64,000 bases of DNA from UBA2779 sp965232165 (GTDB taxonomy: Bacteria; Spirochaetota; Spirochaetia; DSM-2461): contig CBDDOY010000001.1 in the NCBI GenBank assembly GCA_965232165.1, forward strand, positions 1,674,001 to 1,738,000. The letters run 5' to 3'. The first letter of the stretch is position 1. Each line of letters begins with the position of its first letter. A program made the position numbers and the translations under genes. Of this stretch, positions 45,860 through 55,456 are shown piece after piece. The notes beneath the pieces are model-generated. The model was not told the DNA's origin. It did not search any database and was given only the letters and a program-made list of their open reading frames with translations.

Positions 45860-46818
45860 AGTTCTTGGCGGGGCTGGGAATTGGCGGGGCTGGATTGGCA
45901 ATACTCATTGCCATTTCCATCCTGATTCTGGCATGGAGCAAATCACGGGAACTGTACAGCCCTGAAACACTGACCATAGCAGAGGGTATAAGTTCAGGAC
46001 TGGAGAATGGTGAGTTTGATCAGGAATTCATGAACCTCCCCAAGGAAGAATTCAGGGTTTTATCACCTTTGGGGTATGAAATCGCCGGTTTCTATATTCC
46101 AGGCCATACCGCTAACACTGTTCTCTTCTGTCATGGCTTCACCATGAACCGCTGGAGCATGATGAAATATGCGCCCATATTCAGGCGATCCGGATGGAAC
46201 ATCATCGCCATTGACCACAGAATGCATGGGGATTCCGGCGGCGACACGGCAACATTCGGAGCGATGGAGACCAAGGACCTCGGGGTTGCCGTGGATGCGG
46301 CGTTCCAGCGATTTCCTGAAACCCGGCTGCTGGGACTCTTTGGCGAAAGCATGGGTTCGGCCGTTGCAATGCAGTACGCCTTCCAGGATGACAGGATTGC
46401 TTTTGTTATAGCCGACAGTCCCTTCGGCAGCCTAAACGAGGTGCTCAGCCTCCGCGCCGAGGAGATACCCATACCCCAATGGCTCCGCGACATCACCTTG
46501 AATCTGGTAAAATGGTTCGTTCACTCCCTAGCCGGCTATGAAGTTGGAAGTATAAGACCCGATTTGGATATAATGAAAACGGCCATCCCAATCCTCATCC
46601 TGCATGGTGAAGGTGATACATACATTCCGCCCGCCGCATCGATCAGAATGTATGAAGCACGGAAGAACATAGCGCCGACAGACCTAGAACTCTTCCCCGA
46701 ATCCAAGCACGCCGACAGTTTAATGGATCACAGGGAAGAGTATGAATCCCGCTTAATTTCCTGGTTCCAACGGCGTCTTGGCATAGATTTAGCAGTTGCA
46801 CTCAAAAACAGCCCCTAA
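45844..46818 (+). CDS. Alpha/beta hydrolase with N-terminal membrane anchor
   Basis: About 324 residues from ATG 45844. One helix (about 6-30) anchors it. The hydrolase domain has the oxyanion loop FCHGFTMNRW, nucleophile elbow GESMGS, acid D in HGEGDTYIPP and a final His in ESKHADSL, so the Ser-Asp-His triad is complete. Substrate unknown. Overlaps the transporter that follows. Confidence 0.85.
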   Translation: MRKWMKFLAGLGIGGAGLAILIAISILILAWSKSRELYSPETLTIAEGISSGLENGEFDQEFMNLPKEEFRVLSPLGYEIAGFYIPGHTANTVLFCHGFTMNRWSMMKYAPIFRRSGWNIIAIDHRMHGDSGGDTATFGAMETKDLGVAVDAAFQRFPETRLLGLFGESMGSAVAMQYAFQDDRIAFVIADSPFGSLNEVLSLRAEEIPIPQWLRDITLNLVKWFVHSLAGYEVGSIRPDLDIMKTAIPILILHGEGDTYIPPAASIRMYEARKNIAPTDLELFPESKHADSLMDHREEYESRLISWFQRRLGIDLAVALKNSP

Positions 46819-47733
46819 CCTATTCCTTATCTGGCTTCCTCTAGCCGTTATGTGGATGATCATGGCACTCGAACAGCCGATGATAACCTCTGTAATCGCG
46901 AGGATGGACAACGCGACAATCCAATTAGCCGCCTTTGGGGTGGCCTTCTCCATGGCCTTATTCATTGAAGGTTCAATCATCCAGATGCTGGCTGCCGGCA
47001 CGGCCATATCAAACAGCAGGGAAAACTACCGCCGCCTTTTGATGCTGATGCACATCATCGGCATAACCGCCACAGCCATCCATGCCGCACTCTGCATCCC
47101 CGGTGTTTTCTATCCATTGGCATCGGTCATTCTGGGGCTTCCCGAGGAACTCATCAGCCCATCCCGCAGGGCTTTCTTAATCATGCTGCCATGGACGATA
47201 GCGGTGGGTTATCGGCGGCTGTGGCAGGGAGTGCTCATTCACTATGGCAGAACTCGAGTTATTCCTATCAGCATGACAATCCGCATTTTATTCCTCATCA
47301 CCGCCCTCCGGCTGTCTTTATCGACAGGATGGTTCAGCGGCGCTGCGGCCGGCGCAATCGGACTCCTTGCCGGTGTCAGCACCGGCGCCCTGGCCACTTG
47401 GTTCTATGTCCGTCCAGTGATAAACAGGATGCCTTCAATTATGAACGGCAACGGCGGGGAAGTTATACGCTGGGACACACTCATCAAGTTCTACGTCCCC
47501 CTGGCCCTCACCAGCTTCATCAACCTCGGAATAAGGCCGGTGATGCAAATGGGCATGTCCCGCGGCGCCTTCCCCTTGGAATCCTTGGCTATATGGCCTG
47601 TTTTCATGGGCTATATGTTTCTATACAATTCCCTATCTCTGGCATCCCAGGAAGTGGTAATCGCCCAAATCGGCGGCTCAGTTTCGAATAGAAAACTCAT
47701 CCGGTTCATATCAGGGCTTGCCGTCACGCTCAT

Positions 47734-49134
47734 GAGTTATTGTCAATAGTTGTGGATGAGAAAATTTCAAATCCTTCATTTTTTTCACGCGGCCTCTTCC
47801 TTGAAGACTCCATCTTTACAAAACACACCCTCAATAACCCTGGGGATTAGCTTGTATCCACGTAGCTTTCGCCAGTTCTTTTCAGCCTCCAGGCAGAGCT
47901 TCCAAACCATACTTAATGTTGCCACCCTTGAACCACAGCCCCTGGTTCTCTTCGTTCTAAGGCGGACAGTAGCAAAGGTTGACTCAATCGGGTTGGTCGT
48001 CCTGATGTGAGTCCAGTGCATCGCCGGAAATTTGTAGAACGTGAACAGCTTCTCCCTGTCCTTTTCCAGACACTGGGTGGCCCTGGGGTATTTAGCCTGA
48101 AAGGAATCAATGAATAAGTCATAGGCTTTAAGAGCATTCTGCTCGGTATCTGCCATATACATTTCATGAATCATTGACTTGGCCTTGCCCTGGATATTCC
48201 TGGGCATTTTGTTTAACACATTCGCTGTCTTGTGCACCCAGCAACGCTGTTTTTTTGTTTCGGGAAAGATTTCATCCAGGGCATTCCAGAAACCCAGCGC
48301 ACCATCCCCAATGGCCAGCCTGGGGGCGGTGGTGAGACCCCGGGCTTTCAGTTGGAGCAGTATCTCCCTCCAGCTTTGTGAGCTTTCCCTGTATCCGTCA
48401 CTGACGGCTAGAAGTTCCTTCTTCCCATCCTTGTCAGCTCCCATGATTACAAGAATGCAGCTCCTTTGATCATCAAGCCTTACATTGAAGTAGATGCCGT
48501 CCACCCAGATGTAGGCGTATTCCTTAGCTTTCAAATCACGTTTCTCCCACTGAAGAAACTCATCTTCCCAGAACCTTTTCAAGCGGACTATGTTCGTCGC
48601 CGACAGTCCGGCAATACCTTCACCCAGAATCGAGGCAAGAGCTGTCTGGAAAGCAGATGTGGACACACCGCTGAGGTACAGCGCCGGAACAAGGTTGTCG
48701 ATACTGGGAGTTCTGCGCATATAGGTTGGCAGTATGGCACTGGTGAAGCGATCCTCTCGCTTGCTCTTTAATTTCCTGTCATCCACTCTTGGAACCTTGA
48801 TTTGCATTTGACCAGCCCCTGTCACAATTTTTCGTTGGGCGTGGTAACCATTGCGTACAACCTTGCGCTGATTATTCTGATCACGCTCATGTTTATGGGC
48901 ATTGATGTAGTCTTCCACTTCTAACTCCAGGGCATGAATAAGCATCTTTCTGGCTCCCTCTCGCAAAACCTGATCCAAAACCGATTCTGTTTCGCTTTTC
49001 AGCACTTCCGAATCATTTCCGTTTGTTGTAAACTCTTCCATAGAGCATCTCCTTTCTGTTTGGCTTTATTACCAATTATTTTACAGAAGGATTTGCTCTT
49101 TTTTTACCCCATCCACAACTTTTGATTATATCTC
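47734..49134 (-). mobile_element. Complete IS256-family element, 1401 bp
   Basis: The ends are imperfect inverted repeats sharing GAG at the tip and AGTTGTGGATG inside (21 of 25 positions match). A 9-bp target duplication CACGCTCAT flanks it at 47725-47733 and 49135-49143. It carries one intact transposase on the minus strand. A second, broken copy lies at 54969-55268. Confidence 0.93.
47785..49041 (-). CDS. IS256-family (mutator) transposase
   Basis: A 418-residue transposase. The DDE residues are in IWVDGIYFN, AIGDGALGFW and TNPIESTFATVRLR; a Cys-Trp-His motif (RCWVHK) lies between. The reading frame is complete and the element has both ends, so it could be active. Confidence 0.95.
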   Translation of the reverse strand: MEEFTTNGNDSEVLKSETESVLDQVLREGARKMLIHALELEVEDYINAHKHERDQNNQRKVVRNGYHAQRKIVTGAGQMQIKVPRVDDRKLKSKREDRFTSAILPTYMRRTPSIDNLVPALYLSGVSTSAFQTALASILGEGIAGLSATNIVRLKRFWEDEFLQWEKRDLKAKEYAYIWVDGIYFNVRLDDQRSCILVIMGADKDGKKELLAVSDGYRESSQSWREILLQLKARGLTTAPRLAIGDGALGFWNALDEIFPETKKQRCWVHKTANVLNKMPRNIQGKAKSMIHEMYMADTEQNALKAYDLFIDSFQAKYPRATQCLEKDREKLFTFYKFPAMHWTHIRTTNPIESTFATVRLRTKRTRGCGSRVATLSMVWKLCLEAEKNWRKLRGYKLIPRVIEGVFCKDGVFKEEAA

Positions 49135-49550
49135 CACGCTCATCGCCGTCTATTTAATAGTTCTGATCACACCGCTATGGCGAGTATGGCATGGGAAGAT
49201 TACTCACATGGAACATGGGTTAGCGGCAATGTCCCGATTACCCACGATGCTGGCCCTTCCTGTGATACCTCTTTCCGCCTTCATATCCCTCTATCGGGGT
49301 TCCCTAATCCGCCAGCGGCGCACCCGTGAAGTAACCTATGGCGTCCTGGTGAACGCCGCCATTCTTGTCAGTGCACTCTTCACCGGCATAAAGCTGCTTC
49401 CCTGCCCTTCCATCAGCATCACGGCTTTGTCCTATTCCCTGGCCCATGCCGCCGAGTTTTTCTTCCTGGCCTCCCTGCGTCCCCTTGAAGCGGCCGCCAT
49501 GCCCACTCACAGTTGATACACGAAACAGTCAATGCTCCGTAGAATCATAA

Positions 49551-49712
49551 ATCAATATTTGGGCGCAACCCTTCGGGTCGGGCTTTCCGCTCCAATGCCT
49601 TGCGCTGGCAGCCTGCCTCCCGGCTCATTGCCAATCGCCGGGGCAGCCAGCGGCATTTCCGCTGCAATCCCTTGCGCGTTTATTGTCATTCGATATTGTG
49701 CTGTGTACAGTC
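49551..49712 (+). repeat. Interspersed 160-bp repeat, copy D
   Basis: Very close to copy A (16091-16250). It lies just past the broken transporter gene, 28 bases before a MITE. Confidence 0.85.
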
Positions 49713-49739
49713 ACTATAGATCGATGCGAATAGTATTAA

Positions 49740-49903
49740 GGGCACCTCTAAAAAACCCCATTTAGTTCTTGACTCGAACTTTTCCGCCGCTACTGCGTTG
49801 TCAAAATGCTCACGTAGCTTAAGCTACGCCCTTAGCTTTTGCCGCCTTGTATCGACAAAAAATTTCTTCGTCAATTTCCTAAAGCTGTTTCTTAGAGGTG
49901 CCC
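49740..49903. mobile_element. MITE copy 1, 164 bp
   Basis: Terminal inverted repeats GGGCACCTCTAA[A/G]AAAC; 4-bp target duplication TTAA at 49736-49739 and 49904-49907. It has no coding capacity. Nearly identical to copy 2 (50460-50623), and related to copy 3 (57715-57953). Confidence 0.9.
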
Positions 49904-49973
49904 TTAAGGTTTGATTCTTCTGTTAAGCTTAGAGAAACCCGTTCCTTGAAGATGCTGTTTAGGCCGGCCGTTA

Positions 49974-50046
49974 TGGGCGATACTGGATTTGAACCAGTGA
50001 CTTCTACCGTGTGAAGGTAGCACTCTAGCCTCTGAGTTAATCGCCC
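49974..50046 (-). tRNA. tRNA-Val (anticodon CAC)
   Basis: 73 bases fold as a cloverleaf: acceptor GGGCGAT/ATCGCCC, a D arm with ACTC/GAGT, anticodon arm CTACC-TTCACAC-GGTAG (anticodon CAC) and T arm CTGG-TTCAAAT-CCAG. CCA is not encoded. The variable loop is standard (class I). Confidence 0.93.
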
Positions 50047-50103
50047 TTCAATATCCAAAGTATAGACGCGGCCTGCCTAACTGTCAATCTGATTGGCAGT
50101 TCG

Positions 50104-50694
50104 CTATTGCCCAGGACGATGAAAATAGAGTTTTCCTCTCTGAGAATCAATTGCGATAACACCGCCGCTATCGAGGCGGGTGTAGAATTCCACAGATTTA
50201 TACTGAAGCCCCCAACGCTTCACAATGCGGTTTTTCACATCCTGGCTGCCGTAATGGACCATCGTTTTCGGATCAATGGGGAGTTGGCCCGTAAAATCAC
50301 TTTCAATCCATACAGCGTTCGAATCCATGTTATGCACTTCCGCTATGTTTGTGATGTCCCAGGGAAGGTATTCGGGTATCCACCCCTTCTTCAAATACCC
50401 TGACTCAGCCAATGCCGCATAGGTTTCAAAGGCAGTTTCTGGAGTTTCCGAGGACTCAAGGGCACCCCTAGAAAACCCCATTTAGTTCTTGACTCGAACT
50501 TTTCCGCCGCTACTGCGTTGTCAAGATGCTCACGTAGCTTAAGCTACGCCCTTAGCTTTTGCCGCCTTGTATCGACAAAAAATTTCTTCGTCAGTTTCCT
50601 AAAGCTGTTTCTTAGAGGTGCCCTCAAGTATCTCCATTGCAGCGAAACTGCCGAGGACAGACAGCACCACAGCTATGACAATAATCTTTTTCAT
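50104..50694 (-). pseudogene. Small secreted protein gene split by a MITE
   Basis: The 5' part (50694-50624) encodes a signal peptide (MKKIIVIAVVLSVLGSFAAM), the 3' part (50455-50104) the mature protein. Removing the 164-bp MITE (50460-50623) and one TCAA duplication restores one frame of 140 residues through MEILESSETPETA. With the MITE present, the 5' part stops after 35 codons. The 3' part can start from an ATG in the MITE end (MGFSRGALESS) but without a signal. The mature part resembles the C-terminal domain of type II secretion pseudopilins or a similar small secreted protein; I am not certain. Confidence 0.82.
50460..50623. mobile_element. MITE copy 2, 164 bp, inside a gene
   Basis: Same element as at 49740-49903, with a handful of differences. 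Target duplication TCAA at 50456-50459 and 50624-50627. Confidence 0.92.
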
Positions 50695-50826
50695 TTTATG
50701 CCTCCTTGCAGCATGTTTCCATTCTGATACGAGGCATTAGGGGCTGAGTCATTAACAAGACCTGGAAGTATTGCGGCTTCCTTGCCGCTATATGATGGCC
50801 CAAATACGGCTCTGTGCCGGTGCTGT

Positions 50827-51612
50827 TTACCAGCCCCCACTTGCGCCGCCGCCGCCAAAACCGCCGCCTCCGCCGGAAAACCCCCCGCCCGAGAACCCTC
50901 CGCCCGAGAATCCGCCGCCCCCATGCCGCCTGCCGCTCCCCAGCATCATGCCCATGAAGAGTGCGGCGCCGGGTGAAATCCCGCGTCGGCGATAGCGTCT
51001 GTAGCCTCCTATTCTGGAGAGAAAGAAGATCAAGATGAAGAGTATGGCGAATAGAGAAGCAGGGAAGCCGCCTTCATTGGATTTCGCCTTGCTCAGTTCC
51101 TTTTGGGAAATGGTCTCTTTGCCGGTGATAGTTCCGCTAATGGCTTGGAGTCCCTTAGCGATGCCGTTGACAAAATCTCCCCGCTTAAATTCGGGCACGA
51201 TGACATTGCGGATGATATAGCCGCTCACAACGTCGGTGAGGACGGCTTCCTGGCCGTAGCCCACCTCGATGCGAATCTTCTTCTCCTTAAATGCCACCAG
51301 TAAGAGGATGCCGTCATCTCTGTCAGACTGCCCCAATGCCCATTTCTCGGCGACTCTGATGGAGAAAGATTCAAGGGAGTCCCCTTCGAGAGAAGGAATG
51401 GTGAGCAAGACGATTTGGGCGCCGCTTGAATTCTCGACGGCGGCAAGATAATTCTCTATCTGAGAACTCTCCGAAGAAGATAACAGCCTTGCGTTGTCAT
51501 TGACGTATCCGGACAACGGCGGTACTTCGAGGGATGCGATTTGAAATATACGGCCCAGTGAAATGATCAAACCTAAGAGGATGCGAAGGGTCAACGATTT
51601 TTTCATCTTCAA
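50827..51612 (-). CDS. TPM-domain membrane protein (YgcG family) with Gly-rich tail
   Basis: A 261-residue protein. A signal helix (about 8-27) is followed by a TPM domain (35-165) with VNDNARLLSSSES, GDSLESFSIRVAEKW and GYGQEAVLTD. A transmembrane helix follows (about 188-207), then a tail made of GGGFSGGGF-type repeats. TPM proteins are often membrane partners of LemA; one is implicated in photosystem II repair, but bacterial roles are poorly known. Overlaps the upstream TPM gene by four bases. Confidence 0.9.
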   Translation of the reverse strand: MKMKKSLTLRILLGLIISLGRIFQIASLEVPPLSGYVNDNARLLSSSESSQIENYLAAVENSSGAQIVLLTIPSLEGDSLESFSIRVAEKWALGQSDRDDGILLLVAFKEKKIRIEVGYGQEAVLTDVVSGYIIRNVIVPEFKRGDFVNGIAKGLQAISGTITGKETISQKELSKAKSNEGGFPASLFAILFILIFFLSRIGGYRRYRRRGISPGAALFMGMMLGSGRRHGGGGFSGGGFSGGGFSGGGGGFGGGGASGGW

Positions 51613-52283
51613 GACCCCTTTTCTAATTCAGTCGGGACATCGGCGATCTCGTTGACATCATCCGCTCTCGGGGGGACATGTTCGGCGAGTATCCCGCCTA
51701 TGTCCCTGACGGCCTTCTCAATGGCATCGGCGGTTTGCCCTTTTTTTATGCCTTTCACCAGGGCGGCGACGATATTTTCCCAGGAATTGGCCGCGACCAT
51801 CTTGTTTATGCCCCTGTCGGCAATGAGTTCGACCCGATGTTCCAAGACAGAAACAAGCAGGAGAACGCCTGTCCTATCCACCGTATCGTATACGCCGCTC
51901 TCGGTGAAGTGACGCAGGGCGCGGCGGCGCACCGCTTCGGTCATAAGATGTCTGCCCGCGATGAGTCGGTCTAAGACCGGAATCTGAGCCAGGGCATAGG
52001 CTGATGATCCGGCCAGCAAGGCCCCTGCCAACATGGACAGAGGAAAGAGGAGGGCGGAATCAATCCAGAGCAAAGAATCAAACAATTGAATTAATTGCTC
52101 TGAAAATATAACCATGATAACGGAGGCGATGAATCCAGAGGCAATGGCAAACACGAGTTCTCTTGCCGCATAATCGTCGCTCTCGGGTATGATGGCCACA
52201 ACAATTTCCCCGGCTGTGGACTTTTCGGCATCTTCAACGGCCCGGGCGATACGCCTGCTGCCTTCGGCGGTGAGCAGGCCCAT
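51609..52283 (-). CDS. TPM-domain membrane protein
   Basis: A 224-residue protein with an N-terminal half of the TPM fold (STAGEIVVAIIPESDDYA), two helices (about 40-64 and 72-98) and the conserved GVLLLVSVLEHRVELIADRGI. Middle gene of the lemA-TPM-TPM unit; its start abuts the lemA stop. Confidence 0.87.
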   Translation of the reverse strand: MGLLTAEGSRRIARAVEDAEKSTAGEIVVAIIPESDDYAARELVFAIASGFIASVIMVIFSEQLIQLFDSLLWIDSALLFPLSMLAGALLAGSSAYALAQIPVLDRLIAGRHLMTEAVRRRALRHFTESGVYDTVDRTGVLLLVSVLEHRVELIADRGINKMVAANSWENIVAALVKGIKKGQTADAIEKAVRDIGGILAEHVPPRADDVNEIADVPTELEKGS

Positions 52284-52870
52284 CAGAAATTCACCTGCGG
52301 AACCGTCTCGGCACCCTCGGCCGCTTCGAAATAGGGCTTGGCTTCGAATCCGGTCATGCGTGCCATGAGCACCTGCGGGAATCGTCTAATGAGGGTGTTA
52401 TAGGCGCGTACTGCTTCGTTGAAACGCATGCGTTCCACAGCGATGCGGTTCTCCGTCCCCTCTAGCTGATCCTGGAGGGCCAGGAAATTCTGGTTTGCCT
52501 TGAGATCAGGATAGTTCTCGGTGACGACAAGCAGGCGCTGCAGGGCTGCGCCCAAACCACTTTGCGCCTGTTGAAAACGGGCAAATGCCTCGGGATTGTT
52601 GAGTAGGTTTTCATCAATGCTCATCACCCCTCCCGCCCGGCTGCGTGCCTCGGTGAGTGCCGTTAAGGTTTCCTGCTCATGGGCGGCATAGCCCTTCACC
52701 GTCTCCACGAGGTTGGGGATGAGATCCATACGCCGCTGGTAGACGTTCCCCACCTGGGCCCAGGCCGAACTGACCCCTTCCTCCAAGGCTACCATTCTAT
52801 TGTAACCGCAACCTGTCGATACAAACGCTATGAAGACTAATGAAACATAGACTGGATATGTTGATTTCAC
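52283..52870 (-). CDS. lemA: LemA-family lipoprotein
   Basis: About 195 residues from GTG 52870, with GGGAGGA seven bases upstream; the longer frame runs backward into an interspersed repeat and is not real. The lipoprotein signal is FIAFVSTGC. The helical LemA core includes VSSAWAQVGNVYQRRMDLIP and NPEAFARFQQAQSGLG. LemA with TPM proteins forms a conserved envelope module of unknown biochemical role. Confidence 0.93.
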   Translation of the reverse strand: MKSTYPVYVSLVFIAFVSTGCGYNRMVALEEGVSSAWAQVGNVYQRRMDLIPNLVETVKGYAAHEQETLTALTEARSRAGGVMSIDENLLNNPEAFARFQQAQSGLGAALQRLLVVTENYPDLKANQNFLALQDQLEGTENRIAVERMRFNEAVRAYNTLIRRFPQVLMARMTGFEAKPYFEAAEGAETVPQVNF

Positions 52871-52973
52871 AGTTCCTCCCTGTTTTCTAAAGATACACCA
52901 TACGCCTGCTAAGGTCCAGTTATTAGCGATTAAGCATTGATTCCGGTGTTCTGCCGGCAAATTCCCCGATGAC

Positions 52974-53100
52974 AGGCGCAAGGGATTGCAGCGGAAATGC
53001 CGCCGGCAGCCCCGGCGATTGGCAATGAGCCGGGAGCAGGCTGCCGGATTAAGGCATTGGAGCGGAAAGCCCGACCCGAAGGGGTGCGCCCAGATATTTG
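52974..53100 (-). repeat. Interspersed 160-bp repeat, copy E (reversed)
   Basis: The reverse complement matches copies A and D. It lies between lemA and the second IS256-family element. Confidence 0.82.
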
Positions 53101-53128
53101 TTCTGAAAAAACCGCCGCATACGAGATG

Positions 53129-54474
53129 GATAACGTACAATCAAGTTCGCAATTTACATAATTGAAAGAAGCCATCGAATTCTCCAGAATGGTATTAAAC
53201 CATCAAAACCACAAGGAGGAAGACGACGGCTAAGAAAAATGATAATGGGAATCTGGAAAACATGCTGCTCCAATTCATTACGGAACCGGATCCCCTTTTC
53301 AGTTTATTGAAATGGCTGCCGGAGAAGCTTATGGAAATCGAAGCGGCGAACAAAGTCCGTGCAAAAAAGGGTTTTCATTCAACAGGAAGGACCACACATT
53401 TCTTAAGGATTAGACCTCGCCGTTTCGATACCCGGTTAGGAACGTTGTATTTACTGGTCCCTAAGCTGAGAAAAGGCGGGTATATTCCTTTCTTTGTCAC
53501 TGAAAAGAAGAGATCCGGACAGGCTCTGATTCAGGCAGTTCAAGAAGCGTTCATCAACGGGGTTTCGACCAGGAAGATTGAAAAGCTCGCCATGAGTCCG
53601 GGGATCGAAAATATATCAGCCAGTCAGGTATCCGAAATTAACAGAGGGCCTGATGAACAGGCGGATGAATTCCGCTGCCGTACACTCGATTCCGAATACC
53701 CTGTCATCTGGGTAGACGCACTGTATGAAAAGATACGCGAAACCGGGAGAGTTCGGAATATGGCAGTCATGGTCGTTTCCGGTGTTAATTCACAAGGACA
53801 TAAAGAGATCCTTGCAGTAGAACCTATGCCGGAAGAAGCTGAATCTACTTATGTCGGGCTGTTCAGGTCTCTAAAGGCGAGAGGATTCAGGAAAGCCTGG
53901 TTATGCGTCTCTGATGCTCATCCTGGTCCTCAGGAAGCTATTCGTAAAGAACTCATCGGATGTTCCCGGCAGCGGTGCAAGATCCATTTCATGAGGAATA
54001 TCCTCTCCCATGTACCGGCTCGTGATAAGAAGTATCTGGCAGGCCGCATTAAACAGATATGGAATCAGCCGGATTCACATTCAGCCCGTGAATATGCCAA
54101 TAGAATTATAGACGAATTCGAGGAGCAGTTTCCCAAATCGATGAACTGCCTGGAGGAGGGACTTGAAGACTCTGTCCAATTCTTTGAATTCTCGGAAATA
54201 GACAGTAGAAAGACATCATCAGCCAATCAATTAGAGCGGCTGAATCGAGAAATCCGCCGGAGGTCCCGGGTCGTTGGAATATTTCCCAGTATTGAATCAT
54301 ATCTCAGATTAATCTGTTGCTATTTGATAGAATACTCTGAAGACTGGGCTTCCGGGAAACGGTATATTAGTGAAAAAGCGATAGATGAACAAAGACTTAA
54401 ATTGGAACAGGCTGCCTGATGGAAGAATTCGATGGCTTCTTGAAAGAAAATTGCGAACTATACTGGACACTATC
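53129..54474 (+). mobile_element. Second IS256-family element, 1346 bp
   Basis: Both ends are inverted repeats starting GATA, with AGTTCGCAATT and AGAAGCCATCGAATTCT inside. The flanks show no matching 8-9 bp duplication, so the two sides probably came from different places (rearrangement or deletion). A right-end remnant is at 16402-16605. Confidence 0.85.
53262..54419 (+). CDS. IS256-family (mutator) transposase, start codon altered
   Basis: A 385-residue transposase; DDE residues in VIWVDALYE, CVSDAHPGP and NQLERLNREIRRR. A full AAGGAGG (53213-53219) lies before ACG GCT AAG AAA in the same frame, where ATG would be expected; thus the normal start appears mutated from ATG to ACG (53226), and the first ATG, at 53262, lies 12 codons later and lacks an RBS. 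Confidence 0.9.
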   Translation: MLLQFITEPDPLFSLLKWLPEKLMEIEAANKVRAKKGFHSTGRTTHFLRIRPRRFDTRLGTLYLLVPKLRKGGYIPFFVTEKKRSGQALIQAVQEAFINGVSTRKIEKLAMSPGIENISASQVSEINRGPDEQADEFRCRTLDSEYPVIWVDALYEKIRETGRVRNMAVMVVSGVNSQGHKEILAVEPMPEEAESTYVGLFRSLKARGFRKAWLCVSDAHPGPQEAIRKELIGCSRQRCKIHFMRNILSHVPARDKKYLAGRIKQIWNQPDSHSAREYANRIIDEFEEQFPKSMNCLEEGLEDSVQFFEFSEIDSRKTSSANQLERLNREIRRRSRVVGIFPSIESYLRLICCYLIEYSEDWASGKRYISEKAIDEQRLKLEQAA

Positions 54475-54837
54475 CAGTACACGAAGAGTGTTCTCAATCC
54501 TAGCCTTGTCGAGGCGGCCAGCATTGATGGTGCCGGTGAATTTTTCATATTTCATCGTATCGGACTGCCGCTGATGGCACCGGGCATAGCCACGATGTCT
54601 ATATTCGGCTTCCTGGTGCAATGGAACAATTATCTGGTGCCTCTCACGCTGCTCAACAGCCAGGAGAAATACACCCTCCCGCTGATCATCCAGCAGCTCA
54701 ACACCACCACCTACCAGCGGGATTTCGGCGCCATGTATCTTGGAATCGCTCTGAGTGTCATACCCATTATTGTGGCCTTTGCATTCCTTTCCCGGTATCT
54801 TATTTCCGGCATAGCGTTCGGCGGAGTGAAAGAATAA
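54475..54837 (+). pseudogene. C-terminal half of a sugar ABC transporter permease (MalG-like)
   Basis: About 120 residues, beginning at the IS edge, contain the EAA loop LVEAASIDGAGEFFIFHRIG and the last three helices of a carbohydrate permease. The N-terminal half is absent and the IS has no target duplication, so an IS-linked deletion removed it. Confidence 0.85.
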
Positions 54838-54968
54838 TATACGGTGACATGATGTGCACTTATGATTCTCGGCGGTAAGCTTACACACTTTGCAGGAAGC
54901 TCTTCATCTCACGGAGTCCTGCGTTAGACAATATGAAGAACCTCCTGGCGAAATGACAGACTCGCGGG

Positions 54969-55268
54969 GAGTTATTGTCAATAGTTGTGGATGAGAAAAT
55001 TTCAAATCCTTCATTTTTTTCACGCGGCCTCTTCCTTGAAGACTCCATCTTTACAAAACACACCCTCAATAACCCTGGGGATCAGCTTGTATCCACGTAG
55101 CTTTCGCCAGTTCTTTTCAGCCTCCAGGCAGAGCTTCCAAACCATACTTAATGTTGCCGCCCTTGAACCACAGCCCCTGGTTCTCTTCGTTCTAAGGCGG
55201 ACAGTAGCAAAGGTTGACTCAATCGGGTTGGTCGTCCTGATGTGAGTCCAGTGCATCGCCGGAAATTT
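54969..55268 (-). mobile_element. Broken copy of the first IS256-family element
   Basis: 300 bp nearly identical to 47734-48033, including the terminal repeat and the last ~80 codons of the transposase (minus strand). It ends abruptly after GCCGGAAATTT. Only about two differences were noted, so the event is recent. Confidence 0.93.
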
Positions 55269-55456
55269 CAGGATTCCGGCTTATCCCGGAACTCAGAACT
55301 CAAAACTCCCCCGCACAAATTTTCTGCGGGCACTGGACAAACGGTATCTGTCGAGCTTCTGTGTCTATGAATTTAGCCGGGAGAAAAGATTGCCGGAGCC
55401 CCCCATTTCCATCTGGAGAGAGGGGGAAGGCGTTTGCATATATAAGGAGGAGCATA

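Larger units (their letters stand above)
46796..49516 (+). pseudogene. MATE/MOP-like transporter split by an IS256-family element
   Basis: The 5' part (46796-47733) and the 3' part (49144-49516) encode one multi-helix protein resembling MATE or ANK-like members of the MOP superfamily (begins LIWLPLAVMWMIMALEQP). Removing the IS (47734-49134) and one copy of the 9-bp duplication CACGCTCAT joins them in frame: AVTLIAVYLIVLITP, about 436 residues in all. As it stands, translation ends 5 codons into the IS. TTG 46796 overlaps the hydrolase; an ATG at 46849 is an alternative start. The gene is certainly broken; the substrate is unknown. Confidence 0.88.

Noticed and set aside
52871..53140. N-terminal extension of LemA
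   Set aside because: The extra 90 codons translate an interspersed repeat; the GTG at 52870 has an RBS and begins a lipoprotein signal.
54385..54474. N-terminus of the sugar permease starting at 54385
   Set aside because: Those codons lie inside the IS256-family element (its transposase end and terminal repeat); true permease sequence begins at the IS edge.
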